A stretch of 37,311 nt of DNA. Origin: CAYOEV01 sp964403075 (GTDB lineage Bacteria > Bacteroidota > Bacteroidia > Cytophagales > Cyclobacteriaceae). The stretch's first letter is position 1; every line of letters begins with the position of its first letter. Below are positions 8,023 through 16,610 of the stretch, piece by piece. The position numbers and the translations under genes are program-made. The notes beneath the pieces were generated by a model. The model saw only the letters and a list, made by a program, of their open reading frames with translations, ran no database searches and was not told the DNA's origin. The DNA is taken from NCBI GenBank assembly GCA_964403075.1, contig CAYOEV010000027.1, forward strand, positions 1 to 37,311, read 5' to 3'.

Positions 8023-8742
8023 CTAGGGTACTGGCGATAAGAGATTCTCCAGCCACAGGTAACCCAGACTGATCAGTATGGCCCACCCGAAAGAAAGCAG
8101 GGTACCGATGAGTACATATTCCGTGAGTTTTCGGCTTTTGGCATTGGTCAGGTCGCCAAAGCGAAACACAGATTTGGCCGTGATCAGGAAAGCAATTGAC
8201 GTCCATGAAGAGCCAATGATGAAACCAAAGACAAACATGCGCTCCAGCATGCCAATCGTTTGACCGGCATTTTTCAGATCATCGCTTGTGTCATCTGGCT
8301 CCGGGCCGGTGAGAAGGACTTTCATCACAATATCACCGACCCGCGTAAGTAGCACTAACGCCAGCACGACCAACAACAGTCGGTTGAGGGGAATGGTGAT
8401 CTCGGTGACTGAAGGAAAATAAAAGGCAACCACTAAAAAGAGAATGGACAAGTGCAGAAGCTGATCCAGCACAAAGAGTTGCTTGTAATTACGAGGCGTG
8501 AACCATTTAATTTTCAACCAATCAATGATACCATGTGAGAATACAATGACACATGCACCGAACCAATATTGCGTGTCGAAACGGAAGGCAAATACAACCA
8601 ATGCCAGGTGAATGGCCAGGTGATAATAAAAGGCTCGTGACTTAAGTCCATTTTTCTCCTTGCTTATTACCCAACTGGGGAGCTGTAGTACAAAATCCCC
8701 CATCACATGAGCTAAAATTAAAGAGAGTAGGAGATCAATCAT
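8023..8742 (-). CDS. DUF3307 domain-containing integral membrane protein
   Basis: A 239-residue polytopic protein with about six or seven hydrophobic segments. The N-terminus carries the DUF3307 hallmark, an AHVMGDFVLQ motif (residues 12-21) followed by a lysine-rich loop (SKEKNGLKSRAF) and a HLAIHL helix; a second conserved patch FSHGIIDWLK is near residue 90. The acidic and histidine residues within helices hint at ion or small-molecule handling, but the family has no settled function. Its ATG overlaps the TGA of the SatD-like gene (ATGA at 8739-8742), so the two are translated as a coupled pair. SatD and membrane partners also occur together in other phyla (the streptococcal sat genes), which supports a conserved functional link. 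Confidence 0.85.
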   Translation of the reverse strand: MIDLLLSLILAHVMGDFVLQLPSWVISKEKNGLKSRAFYYHLAIHLALVVFAFRFDTQYWFGACVIVFSHGIIDWLKIKWFTPRNYKQLFVLDQLLHLSILFLVVAFYFPSVTEITIPLNRLLLVVLALVLLTRVGDIVMKVLLTGPEPDDTSDDLKNAGQTIGMLERMFVFGFIIGSSWTSIAFLITAKSVFRFGDLTNAKSRKLTEYVLIGTLLSFGWAILISLGYLWLENLLSPVP

Positions 8743-9344
8743 TCAAATTTGTCTTTTATGTGTTTTCTGAAATACTTATCAATTTGTTGAAATTCCTCAA
8801 AGTAAGCACGTGATAAGCCCTGGCTGATTGCACTTTGCGTGGTAAAAATATAGGCAGAAAGTTCTCTTTGTGTGAGATGTGGGTAAAGAAGGCGGTGATA
8901 AATGAGCGTACCACTTAAGGGCGTCCAACTGCCGGTTAGCTTACTCCAAAGTTGAAAAATAAGCCCTAAGGTTTGATCGATTTCGGTGATTCCGGAAAGA
9001 ATTTTGAGTCCCTCTTCTCCCAATGAGTCAAAGGCCGTTCCTGCGAGGTGAAACGCGGCACCATTGGATTCCGCGATGTTTTTGGCTTGGTAGTCGATGA
9101 GGCCTAGGCCAATGCCCATTCGAACGTCGAGTGGATCAATTGATTTCAGGCGACTTCTGATCAGTACGGCAGCATGAAAAGCTTCTTCCACAGGAACCAT
9201 AAGCTGAAATCCGTCACCACGGGTAATGTCCCAAACACCGGGTGACTTTCCGAATTGCCCTAATACCGCTTTTAGCACAGGTAGCCAATCTTTAGGCGGC
9301 AATTTTCTTGAGGCGACGATATCTCCCAATAAAATGGCAGGCAT
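8739..9344 (-). CDS. SatD family protein with C-terminal helix-turn-helix
   Basis: A 201-residue cytoplasmic protein resembling the SatD family. It begins PAILLGDIVASRKL, then has DITRGDGFQLMV (about 58-69) and a beta-strand RMGIGLGLI (about 96-104), an arrangement recalling the palm fold of class III nucleotidyl cyclases and GGDEF proteins. The C-terminal part (about 150-185, HLTQRELSAYIFTTQSAISQGL) looks like a helix-turn-helix. No metal-binding Asp pair typical of active cyclases is evident to me, so enzymatic activity is open. It is the first gene of a two-gene operon with the DUF3307 membrane protein. A regulatory or signalling role coupled to the membrane partner is inferred. Confidence 0.75.
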   Translation of the reverse strand: MPAILLGDIVASRKLPPKDWLPVLKAVLGQFGKSPGVWDITRGDGFQLMVPVEEAFHAAVLIRSRLKSIDPLDVRMGIGLGLIDYQAKNIAESNGAAFHLAGTAFDSLGEEGLKILSGITEIDQTLGLIFQLWSKLTGSWTPLSGTLIYHRLLYPHLTQRELSAYIFTTQSAISQGLSRAYFEEFQQIDKYFRKHIKDKFE

Positions 9345-9945
9345 AAATTAGATCTAAAGATTATAAAACATTTTATTATCTATAAATATAATAATTTTAA
9401 ATATTATATAAAAATATAATTAAAACTGTCATGTATCTGTCTGTTCACCCGCATAATGGCCATAGCGTTGGCAATTGGGAGAGAACTGTCAGACTGTGTG
9501 TCATTTGATTCCTGTACTACTTATTTGTAATCGCTGATGAAACCGCACAAGACAGATTCTTGGGTAGATGCTGAGCAGGAGACCTGACTTTATTTGGATT
9601 ATGACGATCATGTGACAGGTGTCTGCAAATAGCGTCTCAGTGGGCAGGAGTTTTTGATCGTTTTCGACTCGCGGGATTAAAACCAGGTCATGTCATTAGT
9701 GGCATCAGAGAGGAGTTACGTCCGCTTGTACTGTTGAGCAGTCAGCGTCTGCCAGAAGAGGCCGACACATTGACTGTTGAGACAATTGATTTTCCTTTAA
9801 GGATTGAATGAATAAAATGACAGAATGGCAGTTTTTAAAAAAGGTAAGGATGTTTAAACGTCATAATGACATTAATTTTCAACTGGAATATATTTTGATT
9901 CCATGTGATTGAAGTTTGATGTTGTACCATAAAATTTTTAAGAAG
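9345..9945. other. Intergenic interval, AT-rich block plus a possible gene remnant
   Basis: The first 80 bp (about 9350-9425) are almost pure A/T and will hold the promoter of the SatD-DUF3307 pair. Further on, the plus-strand stretch 9605-9811 is open for 68 codons without an ATG and reads like coding sequence (for example WAGVFDRFRLAGLKPGHVI) but matches no family I recognise. Short in-frame fragments just upstream in another frame suggest a decayed gene. The last 100 bp will hold the heat-shock gene promoter; ATATATTTTG at about 9890 is a near match to the -7 box. Confidence 0.4.
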
Positions 9946-10389
9946 ATGACACTTATAAAAGCAAATCGCGATTACGTGCCAATGTTTGGGTCTTTTTTCG
10001 ACGATTTTTTCGGAAAAGAGCTCGGCGACTGGCGACGAAACAATTTTGCAACAGGTGATTCCACTTTACCGAGTGTGAATATTAAGGAAGATGACCACGG
10101 TTTTACAGTCGAGTTGGCTGCTCCTGGAATGAAAAAAGATGACTTCAAAGTGGAGCTGGATCACAATGTGTTGACCATTTCTTCTGAGAAGCAAATGGAG
10201 CATGAGGAAGAAGGCAAGTATGCCCGAAAGGAATTCTCTTACCAGGCATTTAGCAGAAGTTTTACCATGCCAGATTCAGCTGAGTTAGAGAAGATCAATG
10301 CCAGCTATAAGGATGGGTTATTGACTTTGCATATTCCAAAGAAAGAGGAGGCCAAACCCCGGCCACCGAAAACTATTAAAATTGCCTAG
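9946..10389 (+). CDS. Hsp20/alpha-crystallin small heat-shock protein
   Basis: A 147-residue ATP-independent holdase chaperone that binds unfolding proteins as oligomers in the cytoplasm. The alpha-crystallin domain (about 40-135) shows the typical strands: PSVNIKEDDHGFTVELAAPGMKK, then LTISSEKQ, KYARKEFSYQAFSRSFTMPD, and the terminal ALL-like strand YKDGLLTLHIPKKE. A C-terminal PPKTIKIA supplies the I-x-I/V tail motif that docks neighbouring dimers. I start at the ATG at 9946 (MTLIKANRDY), the form usual for Bacteroidota homologues; an upstream ATG at 9919 would add nine residues. The gene stands alone and ends in a strong terminator. No CIRCE element is evident upstream. Confidence 0.93.
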   Translation: MTLIKANRDYVPMFGSFFDDFFGKELGDWRRNNFATGDSTLPSVNIKEDDHGFTVELAAPGMKKDDFKVELDHNVLTISSEKQMEHEEEGKYARKEFSYQAFSRSFTMPDSAELEKINASYKDGLLTLHIPKKEEAKPRPPKTIKIA

Positions 10390-10423
10390 ACGAGCATAGA
10401 CTTGTTCCAGGTGAGCGGGTTTG

Positions 10424-10450
10424 AAAAAAGCGGACATGCGTCCGCTTTTT
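10424..10450. terminator. Strong bidirectional intrinsic terminator
   Basis: A-tract (10424-10429), stem GCGGAC, loop ATGC (10436-10439), stem GTCCGC, T-tract (10446-10450). The A and T tracts extend the stem and give a U-run on either strand, so it can end both the heat-shock transcript from the left and the gapN transcript from the right, whose stop codon is 4 bp away. Confidence 0.92.
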
Positions 10451-10453
10451 GTA

Positions 10454-12043
10454 TTAAAGGAGATAATCAGTACGCACAAATTTGGAGGATTTCTTGTCCA
10501 GTAATCCTTCCATCAAGGGTTTATTTTCGGTCTTGGTGGCTACCAGCGTGCGTATACTGAATGCACGCAGCGCGTCGTTCACACTTAGCGTGCCAACGGC
10601 GGAATCTTTCCGGCCTGTGAAGGGAAAGTTGTCGGGACCGCGCTGGCATTGGCAATTGAGGTTAACCCTACATACCTGGTTCACCAGACTATCAATGATC
10701 GGACCCAAATATTCTGGATCCTCGCCAAAGATGCTGACTTGTTGGCCATAGTTTGAAGTGGCTATACTCCGGAGTGGAGTAGCCACATCATCGTATGGGA
10801 TTACTGGTACAACCGGACCAAACTGTTCAACGTGGTAAATGTTCATGGAGTCATTTACCGGATACAATACAGCCGGAAACAAAAATGTATCAAGGCGTTG
10901 ACCACCTTTTTTGTTGATGACTTTTGCGCCTTTACTCACTGCATCTTCTATCAATTCCGTCATGTAATCCGGCTTATCAGTTTCAGGTAGGGGCGTCAAC
11001 TTTGGATCATTCCATGGTAATCCGTAAGAAAGTTTATCTACTTCTGCCGCAAATTGTGAGATGAACTCTTCCGCACGATCTTTATGAACATAAATATTCT
11101 TCAAAGCCGTACAGCGCTGTCCATTGTAAGAAAGAGCTCCCAGAACACATTCGCGAACTGTTACGTCCATATTGGCATCTGATAAGATTAAGGCTGGATT
11201 ATTGGCTTCCAGTCCCAAAACCAAACGCAGGCGATTTTTTTTCGGGTGCACCTCCTGAAGGGCATTGGCGGACTTGCTGTTACCAATAAGGGCAAGCACA
11301 TCAATTTTACCGGTTTCCATGATCGGTGTAGCCACTGTCCTTCCACGGCCATACACAATGTTGACCACCCCAGGGGGAAATGACCGCTGGAAAGCGTTTA
11401 ATAATGGGGAGAGTAGCAATACGCCATATTTGGCAGGCTTAAAAACCGCTGTATTACCCATGAGTAGTGCAGGCATCAGAATGCTGAAGGTTTCATTTAA
11501 CGGATAGTTGTAAGGGCCCAGACAAAGCACTACACCCAAAGGGCCTCTTCGAATTTGGGCGTAGACACCACCGTTTAGTTGGATGTTGGCAGCCTCCTTA
11601 TTCATTTGCTTGTATTCCTCAACCGTATCCAGTAGGTATTTGACCGTTCGATCAAATTCTTTGTAAGCATCTGTTTGGTTCTTACAAATCTCCCACATGA
11701 TTAATTTAGACACCAGCTCTCGTTCTTTCTTCATTTCTTCGATGAAGGTCATCATACAAGCGATACGTTCGTCTACGCGCATGGTGGGCCACAAACCGGC
11801 TCCATGATTGTAAGCTTCAAAGGCCGAGTCCAAGGCAGTGATGGCTTCTTCCTCACTCATTTCCGGCATTTTGCCCAGCTGGATTTTGTTGCCCGAATTG
11901 TCCAAAATAGGAGAGTAGACAGGTACCATTTTCCCTGACCAATTTTTTAGCTGCCCATCTAGTAGGTAGGTTGATTGAACAATGGGTTGGGGAAAGTCCT
12001 TGTGAAAGACCTCCTCTGTGTTTATAAAGAATGAATTAAGCAT
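10454..12043 (-). CDS. gapN: NADP-dependent non-phosphorylating glyceraldehyde-3-phosphate dehydrogenase (GapN-like)
   Basis: A 529-residue aldehyde dehydrogenase. The catalytic Cys lies in SYNGQRCTALK (about residue 310-320), the general-base Glu in LGLEANNPALIL (about 275), and the C-terminal block QRGPDNFPFTGRKDS matches the GapN subfamily closely (plant and streptococcal GapN carry QRGPDxFPFxGxxDS). It oxidises glyceraldehyde-3-phosphate directly to 3-phosphoglycerate with NADP+, giving NADPH and bypassing ATP formation at phosphoglycerate kinase. It lies 18 bp downstream of pfkA on the same strand, which backs a glycolytic role. It is about 50 residues longer than streptococcal GapN, with an N-terminal extension. 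Another aldehyde substrate cannot be excluded. Confidence 0.85.
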   Translation of the reverse strand: MLNSFFINTEEVFHKDFPQPIVQSTYLLDGQLKNWSGKMVPVYSPILDNSGNKIQLGKMPEMSEEEAITALDSAFEAYNHGAGLWPTMRVDERIACMMTFIEEMKKERELVSKLIMWEICKNQTDAYKEFDRTVKYLLDTVEEYKQMNKEAANIQLNGGVYAQIRRGPLGVVLCLGPYNYPLNETFSILMPALLMGNTAVFKPAKYGVLLLSPLLNAFQRSFPPGVVNIVYGRGRTVATPIMETGKIDVLALIGNSKSANALQEVHPKKNRLRLVLGLEANNPALILSDANMDVTVRECVLGALSYNGQRCTALKNIYVHKDRAEEFISQFAAEVDKLSYGLPWNDPKLTPLPETDKPDYMTELIEDAVSKGAKVINKKGGQRLDTFLFPAVLYPVNDSMNIYHVEQFGPVVPVIPYDDVATPLRSIATSNYGQQVSIFGEDPEYLGPIIDSLVNQVCRVNLNCQCQRGPDNFPFTGRKDSAVGTLSVNDALRAFSIRTLVATKTENKPLMEGLLDKKSSKFVRTDYLL

Positions 12044-12061
12044 GATTAAATGGGGTAGGTG

Positions 12062-13033
12062 TTAAATACTCATCATTGTAACCAGCTTGAGTAGTTCGGG
12101 GTTCAATGGCTTGTTTTTGGTGATGGCATCTTCCAGGGAAGTGTAGGTCAATTGTCCTTTTATGATGCCCACCATGGCATTTACTTTTCCGTCGCGCAAC
12201 CCTTCCACGGCGGCCACCCCTAAACGGGTGGCTAGAATCCGATCGTAAGAATATGGCGAACCTCCCCGCTGCATATGCCCCAGTGTAGATACGCGAATAT
12301 CTAAGCGCGGAAGAATCTTGGATACTTCGGCCGCAATGTCATGTGCATTTCCCTGCTCTTCACCTTCTGCAACAATTACAATGGCTGATGTTTTTTTCGC
12401 ATCTCGTCCTTTGCGCAAGGCTTCTATTACATCTTTGATATCGGTTTTTGTTTCCGGCACCATGACGATTTCTGCACCTCCGCCAATGCCACAATGCAGT
12501 GCGATGTAACCGGATAATCGTCCCATAACCTCTACAAAGAATACACGATCGTGAGAGTTGGCAGTATCACGGATATTGTCAATGGCATGCAGTGCAGTGT
12601 TTACAGCGGTGTCGAACCCAATGGTGTTATCGGTGCCGTAGAGGTCGTTATCTATAGTCCCAGGGATGCCAATGGTTGGTATGCCATATTCTTCATAAAA
12701 AATCTTGGCGCCAGTGAATGTGCCATCACCACCAATGGCGACGATCCCTTCGATTCCTTTGCGTTTCAGATTTTGGAAGGCTTTTTGTCGGCCCTGTTTC
12801 GTTTTAAACTCTTCACTTCGCGCTGATTTAAGCATGGTACCACCTCTTTGTAATATGTTACTAACGGAATAGGAAGCCAACAAGGCCATGTCTCCTTCTA
12901 TCATGCCGTTGAAGCCGTAACGAATGCCGTAGACATCCATTTTATTGTACAGTCCGGTACGGACGACTGATCTGATACAGGCATTCATGCCGGGTGCATC
13001 TCCGCCGGAAGTAAAAACTGCAATTTTTTTCAT
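12062..13033 (-). CDS. pfkA: ATP-dependent 6-phosphofructokinase
   Basis: A 323-residue enzyme, the usual length of bacterial PfkA, that phosphorylates fructose-6-phosphate to fructose-1,6-bisphosphate. The nucleotide-binding start TSGGDAPGMNACIR (about 8-21), GGDGTFTGA (about 101-109), catalytic PGTIDND (about 124-130) and substrate block MGRLSGYIAL are all present. Gly after GGD and Gly in PGT indicate ATP rather than pyrophosphate as donor, because PPi enzymes usually carry GGDD and PKT. It is the first gene of a pfkA-gapN pair. The mRNA leader is not obvious, though the 200 bp upstream are AT-rich. Confidence 0.97.
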   Translation of the reverse strand: MKKIAVFTSGGDAPGMNACIRSVVRTGLYNKMDVYGIRYGFNGMIEGDMALLASYSVSNILQRGGTMLKSARSEEFKTKQGRQKAFQNLKRKGIEGIVAIGGDGTFTGAKIFYEEYGIPTIGIPGTIDNDLYGTDNTIGFDTAVNTALHAIDNIRDTANSHDRVFFVEVMGRLSGYIALHCGIGGGAEIVMVPETKTDIKDVIEALRKGRDAKKTSAIVIVAEGEEQGNAHDIAAEVSKILPRLDIRVSTLGHMQRGGSPYSYDRILATRLGVAAVEGLRDGKVNAMVGIIKGQLTYTSLEDAITKNKPLNPELLKLVTMMSI

Positions 13034-13736
13034 TTTGATTATTGATTATTAACGACCCTTTTCTTCCGGCGCGGAAATTAGATAAAAAACCACAACCCTG
13101 ACATATCGGATTCTCGTAAAGCCCCTTTCTGGATCATTTAAAAGAACTGCGACTTGCATTGTTAATATTTATTTCACAGTGTGTAAGTAAATATATGCCT
13201 ACACAGTCGATTCGTTGCCGCTGTTCCGCGGCTGGTCTTACGATAATTGTAAGCACAGATGATCAACTGAACCCCATAGGTTCTGGACTTATATTTTTGG
13301 GAAGTGTGCGATCAGTAAGTAACTGAGACCAAATGTGCCTGTGGATCATATGCATGGGCTGGTTCAAGCTTGGAAGGGTGTGGCCCTGGGATGTTGTGGA
13401 TAGCTGAAAAATACTTAAATGCAGAATACGACTAACGAGCCAGCTCTTGATACTTGTGGGTGCCTCTTGACTAAGATTGTCCAACAGCTTTGAGTAATGC
13501 CTTGGACCAAAATGAAATATCCGATGACCGATCCATTGGTACAGAAAAGTGGTGCGAGTTGCACTTGTGAAAGTAAAATAAGCGGATTCTAGCGATACCG
13601 GCGTGCAGCAAATATGCGCATGTTATGGAAGCACGTTTTCTTATCTCACGCAAAGAGCATCTATTTTCAGGATTGGTTTTTTATTGTTTCGGCCAGCCGT
13701 ACCTCAAAAGAATTTATTTTTGATATAAAGCATTGA
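13034..13736. other. Intergenic interval of about 700 bp, nothing recognised
   Basis: This stretch separates pfkA from the lipoprotein gene. Short minus-strand open frames (13263-13484 and 13471-13653) lack a family signature, good starts or coding-like composition. The part nearest 13034 should hold the pfkA promoter. No hairpin terminator or RNA gene stands out. Confidence 0.45.
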
Positions 13737-13770
13737 ATGACAGTTACCTTCCGATATAAAAGTAAATTTT

Positions 13771-14145
13771 TTGGGTTTTATTACTGCACTCATGTGCATG
13801 CTACTTGCATGTGACGAGGACTGTGAGTTCAGAGCAATCACTTCCACTAAACTTTCAGACGCGACGGTAGATCGCACTTATAATTTTCAATTGACCATAG
13901 ATACCAGTTGTGAACCAGAGTTTCGAGAATTTAGGATTGTGGGTGGCAACCTACCTCCGGGTATCAACTTGGGCACTGCCGGCTTGCTGCAAGGCACCCC
14001 AACGCTTCAAGGCAATTATCTATTCACCGTGGAAGTGGAGTTGTGCTACACGGAACGCCGGGATCCAGATACCAACCAGCCAGTCTTTTATAATTGTAAA
14101 CAGCGCAACGCCAGCTTCTCATTACAAGTATTTCCAGGCGCTTAA
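13771..14145 (+). CDS. Lipoprotein with a putative-Ig (He_PIG-like) domain; N-terminus apparently split by a T6 tract
   Basis: About 124 residues from a TTG at 13771. The beginning GFITALMCMLLAC contains a lipobox (LLAC) with the lipidated Cys followed by acidic DED, a pattern compatible with surface lipoprotein export in Bacteroidota. The body has GGNLPPGINLGTAGLLQGTP followed by GNYLFTVEVEL, the signature of He_PIG-type Ig-like folds. The signal peptide lacks a positive n-region in this frame. An ATG at 13737 in another frame encodes MTVTFRYKSKF and would join perfectly if the T6 run 13767-13772 were one base shorter. The true gene is therefore probably 13737-14145 with a frameshift, slippage or a sequence error. 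It converges on the next gene, 14 bp away. Confidence 0.7.
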   Translation: MGFITALMCMLLACDEDCEFRAITSTKLSDATVDRTYNFQLTIDTSCEPEFREFRIVGGNLPPGINLGTAGLLQGTPTLQGNYLFTVEVELCYTERRDPDTNQPVFYNCKQRNASFSLQVFPGA

Positions 14146-14159
14146 AGGCTCAAGCGACT

Positions 14160-14684
14160 TTAATCACCTATTCCGTTTCTTCTATCCCGCTTGAGCTGAA
14201 GCAATTGCTTAGATTTTTTACTGGATAAAATGCCAGAGAGTAGACCCACGCCCAAACCTGAAAACGCCGCTGCATTGCGCGTCTCTTGGGGGCGGTTATC
14301 GTCAAAATAAATGACTGCGGCGATGGTAGTGAGGACAAAACCTCCAAAGCCAATCCAATCTTTTGTTCGGCGCACTTTCAGGTAGTTGGTTTCGAAAGCA
14401 TCAAAAGATTCATTTAGCGCGTCCAGGTCATTGACTTTTTCCACGTCCCATTGGTAATACATGAATTGATCATAACTGTTCAAATCTTCCGTACGCACCA
14501 TACCCAGTTGACCACGGCGATATTTTTGACCATCGACTTTAAAAGAAACAAAGTTCACTTTTTCGATTTTGTCTACCGAAAAACGAACCAGTTCATCGCT
14601 CTTTTTTAAGCGAACACCCACCTCTTGTGCCGATAAGGTATCGACCATTATTAATAGCATTAGAAAACAAACTGAACGAAGCAT
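14160..14684 (-). CDS. Hypothetical exported or membrane protein
   Basis: A 174-residue protein starting at the ATG at 14684, which places a clean signal peptide at the front (MLRSVCFLMLLIMVDTLSAQ). The mature part begins with a beta-rich region containing KIEKVNFVSFKVDGQKYRRG, reminiscent of small proteins that describe or convert settings at the membrane. Two hydrophobic helices follow near residues 110-130 and 135-155 (IGFGGFVLTTIAAVIYF and FSGLGVGLLSGIL) with the basic tail KKSKQLLQLKRDRR. I do not recognise a family. An earlier ATG at 14723 would add a polar 13-residue lead and spoil the signal peptide. It lies downstream of the M1 peptidase terminator, so it has its own transcription. 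Confidence 0.65.
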   Translation of the reverse strand: MLRSVCFLMLLIMVDTLSAQEVGVRLKKSDELVRFSVDKIEKVNFVSFKVDGQKYRRGQLGMVRTEDLNSYDQFMYYQWDVEKVNDLDALNESFDAFETNYLKVRRTKDWIGFGGFVLTTIAAVIYFDDNRPQETRNAAAFSGLGVGLLSGILSSKKSKQLLQLKRDRRNGIGD

Positions 14685-14731
14685 ATGTATTGTAATTTGG
14701 TCTTTAAACCAATTACCGCTCAAAAAAGGTC

Positions 14732-14763
14732 ATAATAAAAGTCCCGACCGGGGCTTTTATTAT
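14732..14763 (-). terminator. Intrinsic terminator of the M1 peptidase transcript
   Basis: A 14-bp stem built from ATAATAAAAGTCCC and GGGGCTTTTATTAT around a GACC loop (14746-14749), with one T-G wobble. It overlaps the TAA stop of the M1 peptidase (14760-14762). On the minus strand the GC core is followed by CTTTTATTAT and shortly after a T6 run, as expected of a Rho-independent terminator. Confidence 0.85.
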
Positions 14764-16592
14764 TTGTTCCAAATATTGTTGGCCCGGTCTATATCGGCCA
14801 TCCAGCCGCGGTCGTCAATGACCACCCGTTCAATTTCTGCTAACGGAACATCAATCTCAGCGGTGTAGTTTGGGTGGGTCCATGGCCAGTCTGGCCCGAT
14901 CACCCAATTTGGATCATTGGCTTCTGCTTTTTCACCGTGCATAATTATTAGTGGTGCGTAGTAAGTCAGCTTGCTGCCGTCGGTACGGTAGATGGTCAGA
15001 TCAATGGGCATGGGCGCAGCACCAATGCGTTTCATTTGTATCTGTGTTTTGTCATCCACTGCCGTTACTTTTTCTATGGCATAATCCGTGGTGTGTACAC
15101 CGTTGACCATGTACTCAAAGTACCAGTGCAGTTCCAGGCCGGATGCCTTTTCCATTACCCGTACGAAATCATTCAACTTCGGGTGTTTGAATTTCCATTG
15201 ATTAAAATATTGTTTGAGACCCTTTTGAAAAGGCTCGAGTCCCATGATGTATCTCAACTGGCCCATTATCACTGAACCCTTGGTGTAGGATCCCCAGCCA
15301 TAGGCCGAGTTCGTTTGAAAGTGATCGGCATGGGTGCTCAGGGGCTCCTGCTGAAACCTACTGGATGTAGCCCCCGCAATATAGCCGTTGTAATTGTTGG
15401 TCTGAGGCTCTAATCGCGCTTCGTCTGGAAATAAATGGGCCATGGTTTCGCCTGAGGCAAAGGTGGTAAAACCTTCATCCATCCACGCGTAATAACTTTC
15501 ATTGGTGGCCAAAAGACCTTGGTACCAGCTGTGAATGGCTTCGTGCACAGTCACGCCCACAAGGCTGCGCAATCCTCTTTCACCGGTTATGAGGGTTGCC
15601 ATGGGGTACTCCATGCCACCATCTCCGCCTTGTAGCACAGAATATTGAGGAAACGGATATGCGCCATAGTTTTCCTGAATGAAAGTAAATGCTTTCTCCG
15701 CATAATCAGGCAGCTGTTCCCAATTCTTGGTTTTGTCGCTTGGTATAAATAGAAAATGCAATAGTGGGCCATCCTTCATTTGTCGTTTCACGTGCACATA
15801 GTCGGTGTCTGCTGTCCAGGCAAAGTCGTGGACATTCTCGGCCAGGAATTCCCAGGTTTTGGTTTTTCCACTGCTTTTGACCTCAACCCCATTTGGCGCA
15901 TAGCCGGCGCCTACTTCTTCAGGGTTTTGGATGACTCCGGTGCCCCCAAGTACGTAGTCTTTATCGATGGTAATATCAACCTTGTACCTTCCCCAAGGCG
16001 CATAAAATTCGCGACCTACATAGGGATGTGCATGCCAGCCCATTTCATCGTATTCCGCTATCTTTGGAAACCACTGGGTCATTGAATAATCGACACCTTC
16101 ACTACTCGCCCTTCCACTTCTTCGGATTTGTAAGGGAACCTGCCCCTCAAAAGTCATGTCAAATGTGGTGCTATCTCCGGGTAAAATGGGATTTAGAAGC
16201 GTGGCCTGCAGAATTGTTTCAGTAACCTCAAAATCTACTTCTTGGCCCTCTTGTTTGAACAACTCTACATGCTGGTAGCCTACTTCATTTTCCTTTAGCT
16301 GACCTATTCGTGATCGCACCCTAGCATCCGGATCCGGTAGGGTTTGACTACGTACGTCCATCATGCTGTTGGGTTGAAAAGCATTAAAATACAGGTGATA
16401 AAAAACCTGACGAAGGGTATCTGGAGAGTTATTGAAGTAGGTGAGCTTTTGCTTGCCTTTGAACTGATGAGTTTTCACGTCAAAGTTTATAGACATGTCA
16501 TAGGCTACGCGCTGTTGCCAGTACTGCCGTTTCTGAGCGGGTAGCAAGGTCGATGCACCCAGGAGCAAAAGGGTGGTCGTGAATTTCAACAT
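14760..16592 (-). CDS. M1 family zinc aminopeptidase, exported
   Basis: A 610-residue metallopeptidase. A signal peptide (MLKFTTTLLLLGASTLLPAQ) sends it to the periplasm or surface. The M1 N-terminal beta domain runs to about residue 215, the exopeptidase-type segment GGDGGMEYPMATL is at about 318-330, and the zinc site is complete: HEAIH (about 348-352), 18 residues, then the third ligand Glu in MDEGF, i.e. HExxH-x18-E. It removes N-terminal residues from peptides in the envelope. The gene starts 18 bp after gyrB on the same strand and ends in a strong hairpin, so it is likely the last gene of the gyrB transcript. No C-terminal sorting domain is visible. Confidence 0.95.
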   Translation of the reverse strand: MLKFTTTLLLLGASTLLPAQKRQYWQQRVAYDMSINFDVKTHQFKGKQKLTYFNNSPDTLRQVFYHLYFNAFQPNSMMDVRSQTLPDPDARVRSRIGQLKENEVGYQHVELFKQEGQEVDFEVTETILQATLLNPILPGDSTTFDMTFEGQVPLQIRRSGRASSEGVDYSMTQWFPKIAEYDEMGWHAHPYVGREFYAPWGRYKVDITIDKDYVLGGTGVIQNPEEVGAGYAPNGVEVKSSGKTKTWEFLAENVHDFAWTADTDYVHVKRQMKDGPLLHFLFIPSDKTKNWEQLPDYAEKAFTFIQENYGAYPFPQYSVLQGGDGGMEYPMATLITGERGLRSLVGVTVHEAIHSWYQGLLATNESYYAWMDEGFTTFASGETMAHLFPDEARLEPQTNNYNGYIAGATSSRFQQEPLSTHADHFQTNSAYGWGSYTKGSVIMGQLRYIMGLEPFQKGLKQYFNQWKFKHPKLNDFVRVMEKASGLELHWYFEYMVNGVHTTDYAIEKVTAVDDKTQIQMKRIGAAPMPIDLTIYRTDGSKLTYYAPLIIMHGEKAEANDPNWVIGPDWPWTHPNYTAEIDVPLAEIERVVIDDRGWMADIDRANNIWNK

Positions 16593-16610
16593 ATGAGATG
16601 GTTTTAGTGA

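Noticed and set aside
13263..13653. Two minus-strand open frames upstream of the lipoprotein
   Set aside because: They overlap in different frames, have Ser/His-rich translations without a family match, and lack promoter or start support.
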